The notes beneath the pieces are model-generated. The model saw nothing but the letters and a program-made list of their open reading frames with translations, had not been told where the DNA came from and ran no database searches. Positions 19,183 through 27,561 of a stretch of DNA of 64,000 bases are shown piece after piece. The stretch lies in assembly GCF_001510665.1 (NCBI RefSeq), contig NZ_LMTI01000003.1, forward strand, positions 292,854 to 356,853, given 5' to 3'. The translations under genes were made by a program, and so were the position numbers. Source of the DNA: Bacillus sp. FJAT-27445 (GTDB lineage: Bacteria; Bacillota; Bacilli; Bacillales; Cytobacillaceae). Numbering within the stretch: position 1 is the stretch's first letter; every line of letters begins with the position of its first letter.

Positions 19183-19283
19183 GTCCCAAGTAGCACCAAT
19201 GCACTCGCGAAAACTGCCTCATTGAAGCCTCCTTATTCTTAATGGTAATACTCATAAACTAAAATAATATTTTTCAGAACCTT

Positions 19284-19313
19284 TAGACAGCTGGATAGGT
19301 CATTTGGTATACT
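19284..19313 (+). promoter_or_regulatory. Candidate sigma-A promoter of ggt-pcp
   Basis: TAGACA (19284-19289) and TATACT (19308-19313) with an 18-bp spacer, about 110 bp before ggt. Confidence 0.5.
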
Positions 19314-19424
19314 TTTCGTGTAACGAAGTATTTCCAGTTTTACCAATTTGAAACCATGGCTCCAAGTGTCAACAGAAGGCAATGTTTTTAAAAAACTATG
19401 TTCTTTTGCCGGGGGGAAAAGGGT

Positions 19425-21029
19425 TTGTCACTACTAAATTATCCATTTGCATCACGCCGGATGGCGGCGGTTGCGAGAAACGGAATGGTTGCTACATCGC
19501 AGCCGCTTGCGGCCCAGGCCGGGCTGCGCATCCTTCAGCAGGGAGGGAATGCGATTGATGCGGCCATTGCGACGGCTGCCTGCCTGACGGTGGTCGAGCC
19601 GACGTCAAACGGGATTGGCGGCGATGCATTCGCACTGGTTTGGACAAAGAACAAGCTTTACGGCTTGAATGGGAGCGGTCCATCTCCCGAAAGTATTACC
19701 ATTGATAAGGTAAAGCAGTTGGGGCATGATAAAATGCCTTTGGCCGGCTGGGTCCCTGTCACAGTTCCCGGAGTACCGTCTTCCTGGGCGATGCTGTCCG
19801 AGCGGTTTGGCCGGCTGCCTCTAACAGAGGTTTTACGTCCGGCGATCGAATATGCGGAAAATGGCTTTCCGTTATCGCCAATAACAGGGAAGTACTGGGC
19901 CCGGGCGCATAAAATTTTTCAGACAAGGCTGAACGGACCGGAATTCGATGAATGGTTCAGGTTGTTTACGCCAGACGGCAGGGCGCCGGAGCCAGGGGAA
20001 ATCTGGAAGTCGCGCGACCATGCCGAAACACTCCGGGAAATTGCGGAGACAAAGGCAGAAAGCTTTTACCGTGGCCGGCTTGCCGAAAAAATTGCCGCGG
20101 CTTCACTAGCGGCAGGTGGCTTCCTTGGCGAATCGGACTTGGCAGCCTATCATGCGGAGTGGGTCGAACCGATATCCGTCAATTACAAAGGATATGACGT
20201 TTGGGAAATCCCGCCGAATGGGCAGGGACTGATTGCCCTGATGGCATTGAATATTTTAAAAGAATACAATTTTACGCACCGCGAAAGTCCGGATTCCATT
20301 CATATTCAGCTTGAGGCGATGAAGCAGGCTTTCGCCGATGGCAAGGCATATATTTCCGACCCTCGCACAATGAGGGCGAAAGTAGAGGACTTTTTATCAG
20401 ACGAGTATGCGAGTAACGCAAGGGCGAATATACAAGGAACAGCCCAGGTGCCGGAGCCCGGCAGCTTGCCAAAAGGAGGCACCATCTATCTCGCAACCGC
20501 TGACGGGGAAGGGAACATGGTTTCCTTTATCCAGAGCAATTATATGGGCTTTGGCTCGGGGATTGTGGTGCCAGGCACCGGGATAGCAATGCAGAACAGG
20601 GGTGTCGACTTTTCGCTCGACCCGGACCATGAGAACTGCCTCCAGCCGGGGAAAAAGAGTTACAATACAATCATTCCAGGCTTCATTACGAAGGACGGGG
20701 AAGCCATCGGGCCTTTTGGCGTGATGGGGGGCTTCATGCAGCCGCAGGGGCATGTACAGGTCGTAATGAATATGGTTGATTTCGACCTGAACCCGCAGGC
20801 AGCCCTGGATGCGCCGCGCTGGCAGTGGATCGAGGGGCTTAGGGTCGATGTGGAGCACGAGTTCCCGAATTATGTAATTCAGCAGCTTGCCGCCAAAGGG
20901 CATGCGATTACGGTTGCCTATGACTCAGGCGGCTTCGGGCGCGGACAGATTATTGTCCGGGATCCGAAGACCGGCGTGCTGACGGGCGGTACCGAGCACC
21001 GGACCGATGGAAGCATTGCTAGCTGGTAG
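19425..21029 (+). CDS. Gamma-glutamyltransferase family protein
   Basis: This 534-aa Ntn-hydrolase transfers or hydrolyses gamma-glutamyl groups, as in glutathione breakdown. The catalytic Thr expected at the autoprocessing junction is Thr353 in GGTIYLATADGEGN. Upstream are the large-subunit signatures MVATSQPLAAQAGLRILQQGGNAIDAA and TVPGVPSSWAML. Downstream are GFGSGIVVPGTGIAMQNRG and the glycine loop GVMGGFMQPQGHVQV. No signal peptide is visible, so a cytoplasmic, YwrD-like form is likely. The frame opens at ATG 19398, but TTG 19425 is preferred because GGGGGGAAAAGGG lies just upstream. It is followed 14 bp later by pcp. Confidence 0.85.
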   Translation: MSLLNYPFASRRMAAVARNGMVATSQPLAAQAGLRILQQGGNAIDAAIATAACLTVVEPTSNGIGGDAFALVWTKNKLYGLNGSGPSPESITIDKVKQLGHDKMPLAGWVPVTVPGVPSSWAMLSERFGRLPLTEVLRPAIEYAENGFPLSPITGKYWARAHKIFQTRLNGPEFDEWFRLFTPDGRAPEPGEIWKSRDHAETLREIAETKAESFYRGRLAEKIAAASLAAGGFLGESDLAAYHAEWVEPISVNYKGYDVWEIPPNGQGLIALMALNILKEYNFTHRESPDSIHIQLEAMKQAFADGKAYISDPRTMRAKVEDFLSDEYASNARANIQGTAQVPEPGSLPKGGTIYLATADGEGNMVSFIQSNYMGFGSGIVVPGTGIAMQNRGVDFSLDPDHENCLQPGKKSYNTIIPGFITKDGEAIGPFGVMGGFMQPQGHVQVVMNMVDFDLNPQAALDAPRWQWIEGLRVDVEHEFPNYVIQQLAAKGHAITVAYDSGGFGRGQIIVRDPKTGVLTGGTEHRTDGSIASW

Positions 21030-21043
21030 GAGGAGAATTTTTA

Positions 21044-21649
21044 ATGAAAAACCTGCTTTTGACAGGCTTTGAGCCATTTTTGTCCTTTCCGATTAATCCG
21101 ACCGCAAAAATTGTTTCGGCGTTGGACGGCCAGGAAGTTGGCGGATATAAAATTACAGGGCTGTTATTGCCGGTTGACTACAATTCAGCTTCAGAGCGGC
21201 TTTTGAAAAAAATGCGAGAAACAGAGCCCGATGCGATTGTTTCACTTGGCCTTGCCGCCGGCCGCTCATCAATTACGCCCGAACGGATTGCGATTAATTG
21301 CCGGGACGGCGCCGCTGATAACAATGGGGTTGCGTTAGAGGACGCTCCGATTGTCGAAGGCGGGCCGGACGGCTATCTTTCAACTCTCCCAATTAGGCGG
21401 ATGGTAAACTCATTGAAGGAAAGCGGTTTTCCGGCCGAGGTTTCAAATTCTGCCGGAACATATCTCTGCAACAATGTCATGTATTCGGCAATCCATGAAC
21501 TGGCTGCCGCTAATAATCGGATACCGGCTGGCTTCGTCCATATCCCGGCATCGCATGAACTTGCGGTAGCCGGTAAAAAAACCATTCCGTCCTGGAGCGA
21601 CAGGGATCTGCTTGATGCGGTGAAGGTGTTAATTGAGGTGCTGGAGTAG
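21044..21649 (+). CDS. pcp: Pyroglutamyl-peptidase I
   Basis: This 201-aa cytosolic cysteine peptidase (C15 family) removes N-terminal pyroglutamate. The catalytic triad can be placed: Glu80 (SSITPERIAIN), Cys142 (AGTYLCNNVMY) and His166 (GFVHIPASHE). The N-terminal LLTGFEPF is the family signature. The ATG has GGAGGAGAATTTTTA before it and lies 14 bp after the ggt gene, so the two form an operon. Together they would release free amino acids from gamma-glutamyl and pyroglutamyl compounds. Confidence 0.95.
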   Translation: MKNLLLTGFEPFLSFPINPTAKIVSALDGQEVGGYKITGLLLPVDYNSASERLLKKMRETEPDAIVSLGLAAGRSSITPERIAINCRDGAADNNGVALEDAPIVEGGPDGYLSTLPIRRMVNSLKESGFPAEVSNSAGTYLCNNVMYSAIHELAAANNRIPAGFVHIPASHELAVAGKKTIPSWSDRDLLDAVKVLIEVLE

Positions 21650-21688
21650 TAATTAAGAGTGATTTGGTTGACTCGGAGGATTCTCATG

Positions 21689-21722
21689 ACCGTTTGGAGT
21701 TGGTTTGTGTGCTGAAACGGTC
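21689..21722. repeat. Inverted repeat downstream of pcp
   Basis: GACCGTTT and AAACGGTC arms flank an 18-nt loop. There is no U-tract, so it is not a clear terminator. Confidence 0.45.
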
Positions 21723-21780
21723 TTGACGGTGATAAATAAAACCTATTAGGCTATAAAATTTGATTTATATCTAGTAAATG

Positions 21781-21808
21781 AACCAGGGGACCGACTCCCT
21801 GGTTTTGT
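21781..21808 (+). terminator. Terminator of the ggt-pcp operon
   Basis: AACCAGGG/CCCTGGTT stem followed by TTGTTA, 130 bp after pcp. Confidence 0.7.
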
Positions 21809-21849
21809 TATACTAATGAGAAACCCAGTGGGGATGGGTAAATTCTTTG

Positions 21850-22022
21850 GATGCTGATTAACCCCTTACATCCGCTGATAAAAGCCTTCCATCGGCTGAT
21901 AGAGTCCATGCAAATGCTGATAAAGTGAACCTTCCATCAGTAGGGGGTCTTACTGCCTGTTAAGAGTGGGATAAACCAGGTGTTTCGGCTGGATAAATCA
22001 TCCGCAACCGCTGATACAGTCG
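21850..22022. repeat. Degenerate short tandem repeat with GCTGATAA core
   Basis: GCTGAT(T/A)A-type cores occur at about 21853, 21873, 21895 and 21916, spaced 20-22 bp, and again at about 21984 and 22010, with CCATC-like words between them. There is no ORF. It lies between the pcp terminator and the next gene. Confidence 0.55.
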
Positions 22023-22062
22023 ATTTTAGCCCAGCCAATTTTAAAAGATAGGAGGGATTCTT

Positions 22063-22857
22063 TTGAAAGAGCATATTCGTGAAGTTCTTGAAACAATCGA
22101 GAAAGATTACAAAATCAAAATATTGTTTGCCTGTGAATCTGGAAGCCGGGCTTGGGGTTTTCCATCAAAAGACAGCGATTACGATGTTCGGTTTATCTAC
22201 ATTCATCAAAAGGACTGGTATTTATCGATCGACCAGAAAAGGGATGTAATTGAAATTCCGGCGCACGACCCTATTTCCATTCCGATTGATGGGTTGCTGG
22301 ATGTCAGTGGCTGGGAGCTTACAAAGGCATTGAGGCTATTTCGGAAATCCAACCCCCCATTGCTCGAGTGGCTCCGGTCTGGCATTGTCTATTACCATTT
22401 CGGCACAACAGCCGATAAATTGAGGGCACTGAACAGTAGCATTTACTCACCGGCTTCGGGCATCCACCATTATTTGAATATGGCCAAGGGGAATTACCGA
22501 GATTACCTCCAAGGCTCTTCCGTAAAAATCAAGAAGTACTTTTACGTACTCCGCCCAATACTGGCGGCAAAATGGATTGAAAAATACAATACAGTTCCGC
22601 CAATGGAGTTTAGGGAACTGGTCGAAGACATCATCCCAAGTGGGAATCTAAAAGAAGAAATCTTAATCTTGCTGAAGCGGAAAATTGCCGGTGACGAACT
22701 CGACCTGGAGCCAAAGATTGGGGTAATTAATCACTTTATTGAAGAGGAAATTAACCACCTTGAGGCTTATTCCAAAACACTCGATGTTAAAATTGATGAC
22801 CCGACCGAGCAGCTTAACCGCCTTTTTCGCGATACATTGGAGGAAGTCTGGAGATAA
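22063..22857 (+). CDS. Predicted nucleotidyltransferase (YcgL family)
   Basis: This 264-aa protein carries the DNA polymerase beta-like nucleotidyltransferase signature near its N-terminus: CESGSRAWGFPSKDSDYDVRFIY, a GS-x-A-x-G motif followed by two Asp for metal binding. This arrangement fits the COG3541/YcgL group. The substrate and the modification are unknown. The TTG start is supported by TAGGAGGGATTC directly upstream. It is monocistronic and convergent with the next gene, sharing a terminator hairpin. Confidence 0.82.
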   Translation: MKEHIREVLETIEKDYKIKILFACESGSRAWGFPSKDSDYDVRFIYIHQKDWYLSIDQKRDVIEIPAHDPISIPIDGLLDVSGWELTKALRLFRKSNPPLLEWLRSGIVYYHFGTTADKLRALNSSIYSPASGIHHYLNMAKGNYRDYLQGSSVKIKKYFYVLRPILAAKWIEKYNTVPPMEFRELVEDIIPSGNLKEEILILLKRKIAGDELDLEPKIGVINHFIEEEINHLEAYSKTLDVKIDDPTEQLNRLFRDTLEEVWR

Positions 22858-22923
22858 TGGTTCAAAAGGAACATGGAAGGGTCCAAAGTTTCTATGCATT
22901 TTTCCAAAATCCAGTGTCATAAC

Positions 22924-22954
22924 AAAAACACAGCCTGGCCGGCTGTGTTTTTGT
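22924..22954. terminator. Bidirectional terminator
   Basis: ACACAGCC/GGCTGTGT stem with A-rich left and T-rich right flanks, between two convergent genes. Confidence 0.8.
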
Positions 22955-22959
22955 CATCT

Positions 22960-23985
22960 TTATTTAGGTGAAACTTCGTATGCCTTAAGGATGATTTCCA
23001 TCGCTTTCTTGCCTTCTTCACCGTTGACGAGAGGTTCCCTGTTGTTGTTGATAGCATCGATGAAATCCTTGTAAAGCGGAGTATGGCCTTCGCCGTAGAC
23101 GCTGTCAATATCAGTGCTTGTATCTTCTTTATCATAGTCGCGTTCGTCGGCAAATTGCCATGTTTTGATTTCATTGACTGCAAGACCGCCAATGACGACT
23201 GTTCCTTTTTCGCCAAAGATGCTCAGTGTTTCTTCAAGGTTTTTCGGATAAACGACGGCGCTTCCTTCGACGATTCCGATTGAACCGTTCTTAAACCTGA
23301 TTAGAATTGCGCCAAAGTCCTCCATTTCGATATCACGCAAGAAGGTTTCCCTTTCGGCATGGATCCGCTCAATTTCAGAACTGCCAAGCATCCACTGAAG
23401 CAAATCAATGTTGTGGATACACTGGTTCATCAGGGTTCCGCCATCAAGCTCAGCTGTCCCTCTCCATGGGGCCTGCTTATAGTAGTTCATATCCCGCGTC
23501 CACAGAATCCGTGCCGTACCGCTCATAATGCGCCCAAAACGGCCTTCCTCAATTGCCCTTCTCAGCTTTTGGATTGGGGGATTGAACCTGTTCTGGTGGG
23601 AAACGCAGATTTTCTTGCCTTTTTCCTTTGCGACGGCAATCATTTTATCTGCATCTTCGACGGAAAGCGCCATTGGCTTTTCAATCATCACATGGGCGCC
23701 GCTGTTGATGGAGTCAATAGCATGCTTGGCGTGGTATCCGCTCTCTGTCGCAATTGTGACCACATCAATTTGTTCGTTTTCAAGCATTTTTATGTAATCT
23801 GTATACACCTTGACATCCGCATTTGGGAATTTATCCTCGTATTGTTTCTTTCTTTCAAGGGCCTTTTCCTCGACGATATCGTTTACTGCAACAAGTGTTG
23901 CGTCTTCTGCGTTATTAATCAGAGCCTCAATATGTTTGTATGAGATCCTTCCGCATCCAAGTACGGCAAATCGTAATTTAGTCAT
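22960..23985 (-). CDS. Gfo/Idh/MocA family oxidoreductase
   Basis: This 341-aa NAD(P)-dependent sugar-type dehydrogenase has an N-terminal Rossmann domain beginning LRFAVLGCGRISYKHIEAL. The conserved EKPMALS loop (catalytic Lys region) is near residue 100, and the C-terminal domain has GGTLMNQCIHNIDLLQWMLG. The overall pattern resembles WlbA-like UDP-N-acetylhexosaminuronate 3-dehydrogenases, but the substrate cannot be fixed. The Shine-Dalgarno site on the minus strand is AGGAGGC. It is isolated: no polysaccharide genes are adjacent. Confidence 0.85.
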   Translation of the reverse strand: MTKLRFAVLGCGRISYKHIEALINNAEDATLVAVNDIVEEKALERKKQYEDKFPNADVKVYTDYIKMLENEQIDVVTIATESGYHAKHAIDSINSGAHVMIEKPMALSVEDADKMIAVAKEKGKKICVSHQNRFNPPIQKLRRAIEEGRFGRIMSGTARILWTRDMNYYKQAPWRGTAELDGGTLMNQCIHNIDLLQWMLGSSEIERIHAERETFLRDIEMEDFGAILIRFKNGSIGIVEGSAVVYPKNLEETLSIFGEKGTVVIGGLAVNEIKTWQFADERDYDKEDTSTDIDSVYGEGHTPLYKDFIDAINNNREPLVNGEEGKKAMEIILKAYEVSPK

Positions 23986-24348
23986 AATAGCCTCCTGTAT
24001 TGAACATGTTAAAGTGCCCCGCTGCCAAATAGCGGGACGCTCAAAAACCTATGGTTATTGTATCAAATAAAATCTTGAAAAGAAAATAACATACTAAATT
24101 GGTCCCTTGTTCCTACAAATTGAAAACTCCACTAATCTACAGGGGGGGCAATTTAGAAATCTCGGAACATTTGCCTTCTAGACGGTTGGCGCTGCCTTTC
24201 AGCTGCAGAATCTTCTTTTGCCTGGTTCGTGTTTAAAAGCTCTTCTAATTGTTTGCCGTATAAGGAAAACTGGTCTTTTGTTTTTTAGCAATCTTGAGAA
24301 TTATTAGAGGTTTTCCGAAAAACTTCCACGTACGCCTTGTCCCTTGTG

Positions 24349-24377
24349 CATATTCGCCTATCCAAGCTAATAAACTG
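24349..24377 (+). promoter_or_regulatory. Candidate sigma-E promoter of spoIIID
   Basis: GCATATT (24349-24355) is a perfect sigma-E -35 box. AATAAACT (24370-24377) matches 6 of 8 positions of CATACAMT, at the preferred 14-bp spacing. It lies about 230 bp before spoIIID, a known sigma-E gene, implying a long leader. Confidence 0.55.
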
Positions 24378-24429
24378 TTACAAACCTGTACAAGAGAGTG
24401 TTTGAGGTGAGGAGTCGTTTGCGGACAAT

Positions 24430-24492
24430 ATGTATTTAGCCGAAGATTTGTTTAGACCTCACAGGGCCAGAAGGCAGTGCTTTTTTTTGTAA
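24430..24492 (+). CDS. Candidate upstream ORF in the spoIIID leader (usd-like position)
   Basis: A 20-codon ORF (starts MYLAEDLF, ends QCFFL) lies between the candidate sigma-E promoter and spoIIID. AGGAG is 14 bp upstream, which is suboptimal. In B. subtilis, translation of spoIIID depends on a small upstream ORF called usd. Position is the only similarity I can claim. A perfect hairpin (CCGCACC/GGTGCGG, about 24513-24534) follows. The rest of the 625-bp gap (23986-24610) shows no gene. Confidence 0.3.
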   Translation: MYLAEDLFRPHRARRQCFFL

Positions 24493-24610
24493 AAAAGGCG
24501 GCTGCTTTCTGACCGCACCAGCTTATAGGTGCGGAGGCAGAATTTCGTCGAAGTGATAAGCGGGTCTCATTTCACACTTCTCACATCCAACCTAAGGGAG
24601 GGCGAGTGGT

Positions 24611-24883
24611 GTGCACGATTACATCAAAGAGCGAACTATCAAGATTGGAAAGTATATCGTGGAGACGAGGAAAACAGTTCGCGTTATTGCGAAGGAGTTC
24701 GGCGTATCCAAAAGTACAGTCCATAAAGATTTGACAGAAAGATTGCCAGAAATCAGTCCCGAGCTTGCAAACGAAGTGAAGGAAATCCTTGATTACCATA
24801 AATCAATCCGCCATTTGCGGGGAGGGGAAGCAACAAAGATGAAATACCAGAAAGAAGATGCGGAAAGCGAGCCAGTAAAGTAA
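24611..24883 (+). CDS. spoIIID: Sporulation transcription factor SpoIIID
   Basis: This 90-aa DNA-binding regulator of mother-cell gene expression follows sigma-E. The N-terminus MHDYIKERTIKIGKYIVE and the helix-turn-helix VRVIAKEFGVSKSTVHKDL are nearly identical to B. subtilis SpoIIID. The C-terminal KSIRHLRGGEATKMKY is the basic recognition extension. The start is GTG, preceded by AAGGGAGGGCGAGTG. It is directly upstream of mbl, as in B. subtilis. Confidence 0.97.
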   Translation: MHDYIKERTIKIGKYIVETRKTVRVIAKEFGVSKSTVHKDLTERLPEISPELANEVKEILDYHKSIRHLRGGEATKMKYQKEDAESEPVK

Positions 24884-25028
24884 AAAAGACCCTTCATAAA
24901 AAATTAACAAATTTCTTCAAATTTCCGCATAAGCCTCCGGAAAAGTTATGGAAAACGGAACCGTTATGATACAATAGACAATTAGGACAGTATGTGGATT
25001 CCGTTTTTCGAGGAGGAAAGAATTAGCA

Positions 25029-26030
25029 ATGTTTGCAAGGGATATTGGGATTGATCTTGGAACGGCCAACGTGCTTATTCACGTAAAGGGCCGTGGAATT
25101 GTATTGAATGAGCCATCTGTTGTTGCTATTGATAAAAATACGAATCGGGTTCTAGCCGTTGGGGAAGATGCCCGCCGCATGGTCGGGCGTACACCGGGCA
25201 ATATCGTTGCGATCCGCCCATTGAAGGACGGGGTTATAGCTGACTTTGATGTAACCGAAGCAATGCTGAAATATTTTATTAACAAGCTCGATGTCAAAGG
25301 TTTCTTATCCAAGCCGCGCATCCTAATCTGCTGCCCAACGAACATCACAAGTGTTGAGCAAAAGGCAATCAAGGAAGCTGCTGAAAAAAGCGGAGGCAAG
25401 AAAATCTACCTTGAGGAAGAGCCGAAGGTGGCAGCTATTGGAGCGGGAATGGATATCTTTCAGCCGAGCGGCAATATGGTAGTCGATATTGGTGGAGGAA
25501 CGACAGATGTCGCAGTCCTTTCAATGGGCGATATTGTCACTTCCTCTTCCATTAAAATGGCTGGCGATAACTTTGATATGGAAATCCTGAACTATATTAA
25601 ACGCGCGTATAAGTTACTAATCGGAGAGCGGACATCCGAGGACATCAAGATAAAGATTGCGACTGTATTCCCAGGTTCACGCAATGAGTCATTGGAAATC
25701 CGAGGCCGTGATATGGTCAGCGGGCTTCCTCGTACAATCACGGTTCATTCCGAGGAAATTGAACTGGCTCTCCGTGAGTCTGTCGCGGTAATCGTCCAGG
25801 CTGCCAAAAGTGTTCTTGAGCGCACTCCGCCGGAACTTTCCGCCGATATCATTGACCGTGGCGTCATCCTGACCGGAGGCGGAGCACTTTTGCACGGAAT
25901 TGACCAGCTCCTTGCCGAGGAACTAAAGGTACCGGTATTGGTGGCTGAAAACCCGATGGATTGCGTTGCTATTGGAACTGGCGTCATGCTCGATAATATC
26001 GACCGGATTGCAAAAAGAAAATTCGGATAA
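25029..26030 (+). CDS. mbl: MreB-like actin homologue Mbl
   Basis: This 333-aa cytoskeletal ATPase forms membrane filaments that guide lateral wall synthesis. Actin-fold motifs are the phosphate-1 loop DIGIDLGTANVLIHVKG, the phosphate-2 loop VVDIGGGTTDVAVLS and the adenosine motif LTGGGALLHGID. Its position after spoIIID identifies it as mbl rather than mreB or mreBH. An extended -10 (TGATACAAT, about 24967-24975) lies upstream. It ends at a terminator. Confidence 0.96.
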   Translation: MFARDIGIDLGTANVLIHVKGRGIVLNEPSVVAIDKNTNRVLAVGEDARRMVGRTPGNIVAIRPLKDGVIADFDVTEAMLKYFINKLDVKGFLSKPRILICCPTNITSVEQKAIKEAAEKSGGKKIYLEEEPKVAAIGAGMDIFQPSGNMVVDIGGGTTDVAVLSMGDIVTSSSIKMAGDNFDMEILNYIKRAYKLLIGERTSEDIKIKIATVFPGSRNESLEIRGRDMVSGLPRTITVHSEEIELALRESVAVIVQAAKSVLERTPPELSADIIDRGVILTGGGALLHGIDQLLAEELKVPVLVAENPMDCVAIGTGVMLDNIDRIAKRKFG

Positions 26031-26040
26031 AAGTTGCAGG

Positions 26041-26072
26041 AAGCTTGGCGGAGTTGATCGCTGGGCTTTTTT
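26041..26072 (+). terminator. Terminator of mbl
   Basis: AAGCTTGGCG pairs with CGCTGGGCTT (including G-U pairs) and is followed by TTTTTTG. The gap to the next gene (26073-26348) holds only an A/T-rich promoter-like region with TATAAT-like words near 26250. Confidence 0.75.
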
Positions 26073-26348
26073 GTATTTTGCATGACTTTATGAAAAGTTA
26101 ATTTAGTTCATGATATTGTTTGAAGATGCCTTTATTTCCTCATATAGGAATGTTTGCGTGCACCAGAATAAAAAGGCTTGAATTGTTCAAATTTGTTCCT
26201 AAATATGGGTTTTAGTGAAAAAGGATGTTTAATTTGCTGTTTTTCCTTATAATAGTGATATAGGGCTTAATCGGTTCGATTCGTTATTGTTAAAAAGGAG
26301 AAATGGCAAAGAGTGTTGGCCATGATTCCCGTTTAAAAGGAGTAAACT

Positions 26349-26627
26349 ATGTCTTCTATCTCATATAAGCAGCAGGATCCGAAAACACGCGAACAATATA
26401 AAAAAGCAAAGAAGGCGAGAGTTGCCAAAGCCACCGGAAACAGGAAATATGTCCGGATTAGGCTGATTCCAATCTGGCTCAGGATTATCCTGTTCATCCT
26501 TCTAATTGCCGTCTGCGCGGTTGGCGGGGCTATGTTCGGGTATGGTGTGATTGGGGATGGAGATGCCGGAGATGTATTTAAACAATCGACATGGACACAT
26601 ATCCGTGACCTTATAACCAAAAAATAA
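26349..26627 (+). CDS. EpuA family small membrane protein
   Basis: This 92-aa protein has a basic cytosolic N-terminus (about 37 residues, rich in Lys/Arg) and one transmembrane segment (about 38-62: IPIWLRIILFILLIAVCAVGG). A short extracytoplasmic tail ends WTHIRDLITKK. Members of this family (PF11772) are often labelled 'DNA-directed RNA polymerase subunit beta' in databases, which should not be taken as function. The Shine-Dalgarno site is AAAAGGAG. It lies between mbl and fabZ, where B. subtilis has flhO-flhP. Confidence 0.75.
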   Translation: MSSISYKQQDPKTREQYKKAKKARVAKATGNRKYVRIRLIPIWLRIILFILLIAVCAVGGAMFGYGVIGDGDAGDVFKQSTWTHIRDLITKK

Positions 26628-26631
26628 TCAA

Positions 26632-26657
26632 GGAAGGAGATATCCCTTCCTTTTTTT
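26632..26657 (+). terminator. Terminator after epuA-like gene
   Basis: GGAAGG/CCTTCC stem followed by seven T. Confidence 0.8.
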
Positions 26658-26711
26658 ATATGGAAAACGTAAAATGAATCTATTAGTTCGTATTATGAGG
26701 AGGTACTAAAA

Positions 26712-27146
26712 TTGCTTGACATCAAACAAATTAAAGAAATCATCCCTCACCGCTATCCGTTTTTGCTTGTAGATAAAATTCTTGAAATTGAAGAGGGGAA
26801 GCGAGCAGTTGGTATAAAAAATGTAAGTGCGAATGAAGAATTCTTCAATGGCCATTTCCCGGACTTCCCAGTCATGCCGGGTGTCCTGATTGTTGAAGCG
26901 CTTGCCCAGGTCGGAGCAGTCGCGATGCTGAAGCGTGAGGAAAACCGCGGCAAGCTAGCCTTTTTTACGGGCATCGACAATTGCCGCTTCAAAAAGCAAG
27001 TCTTTCCTGGCGACCAGCTTCGACTTGAAGTTGAAATGGTCCGTTTCCGCGGTCCAATGGGAAAAGGCAAAGGAATCGCCACGGTTGATGGCGAACTCGC
27101 ATGCGAAGTCGAAATCATGTTTGCCCTAATCGACCAGAAAAAATAA
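26712..27146 (+). CDS. fabZ: 3-hydroxyacyl-ACP dehydratase FabZ
   Basis: This 144-aa hot-dog-fold enzyme dehydrates beta-hydroxyacyl-ACP in type II fatty-acid synthesis. The catalytic pair is His48 ([14 protein letters not shown]) and Glu62 (VLIVEALAQ). [11 protein letters not shown] is the N-terminal signature. The start is TTG at 26712, with GAGGAGGTACTAAAA as the Shine-Dalgarno region. It is monocistronic between two terminators. The position downstream of mbl corresponds to ywpB/fabZ of B. subtilis. Confidence 0.96.
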   Translation: MLDIKQIKEIIPHRYPFLLVDKILEIEEGKRAVGIKNVSANEEFFNGHFPDFPVMPGVLIVEALAQVGAVAMLKREENRGKLAFFTGIDNCRFKKQVFPGDQLRLEVEMVRFRGPMGKGKGIATVDGELACEVEIMFALIDQKK

Positions 27147-27153
27147 ATTGGCT

Positions 27154-27207
27154 GCCAGGCGCACAGTGGGACATTTTTCGTCCCATTTGGGTGCCTGGCC
27201 CTTTTTA
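27154..27207 (+). terminator. Terminator of fabZ
   Basis: A long hairpin (CCAGGCGCACAGTGGGAC paired with GTCCCATTTGGGTGCCTGG) is followed by CTTTTTATTTT. Confidence 0.9.
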
Positions 27208-27284
27208 TTTTGGGTCTTTTTCCTCATTTTAGGTTAGATGAGGTTTACATTTCTGGAAATGGTTTATTTAGTAGTACATTAAAG

Positions 27285-27435
27285 CATACAGTGCCGCATA
27301 CCCTCCTACAAGACTGGAACTGGCACTGTATGTTTAGTTTTTTGGAATTTGTTCTTTATATTGAGCGATTCGTGAGGGATTCGGTCAAACAGGCAGCTTA
27401 TTCGGTCAAGCGGCCAAACTTCAGCAAATTCGGCT
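27285..27435. repeat. Inverted repeat and short direct repeats before the lipoprotein gene
   Basis: CATACAGTGCC (27285-27295) and GGCACTGTATG (27322-27332) form a perfect 11-bp stem. Two imperfect 21-bp direct repeats with ATTCGGTCAA(A/G)C follow at about 27379 and 27400. No gene is seen in 27208-27561. Confidence 0.5.
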
Positions 27436-27561
27436 TTTTTATCAGGTTCCTCTGTTGGATTTAAAAGGACGTACATACCTTGATGCAAGTTCCTTTCATT
27501 TTAGGGCATTGTAAGAGAAGGCAATGGCCTGACAACTGACAAAGCGAAAGGGGCTTATACC

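Noticed and set aside
24529-24726. 65-aa ORF overlapping the spoIIID start
   Set aside because: No Shine-Dalgarno site, and its second half is simply another frame of spoIIID. It is a less likely upstream ORF than the one at 24430.
26303-26368. 21-codon ORF upstream of the EpuA-type gene
   Set aside because: The AAGGAG lies only 2-3 bp from its ATG, and the ORF overlaps the true start of the next gene.
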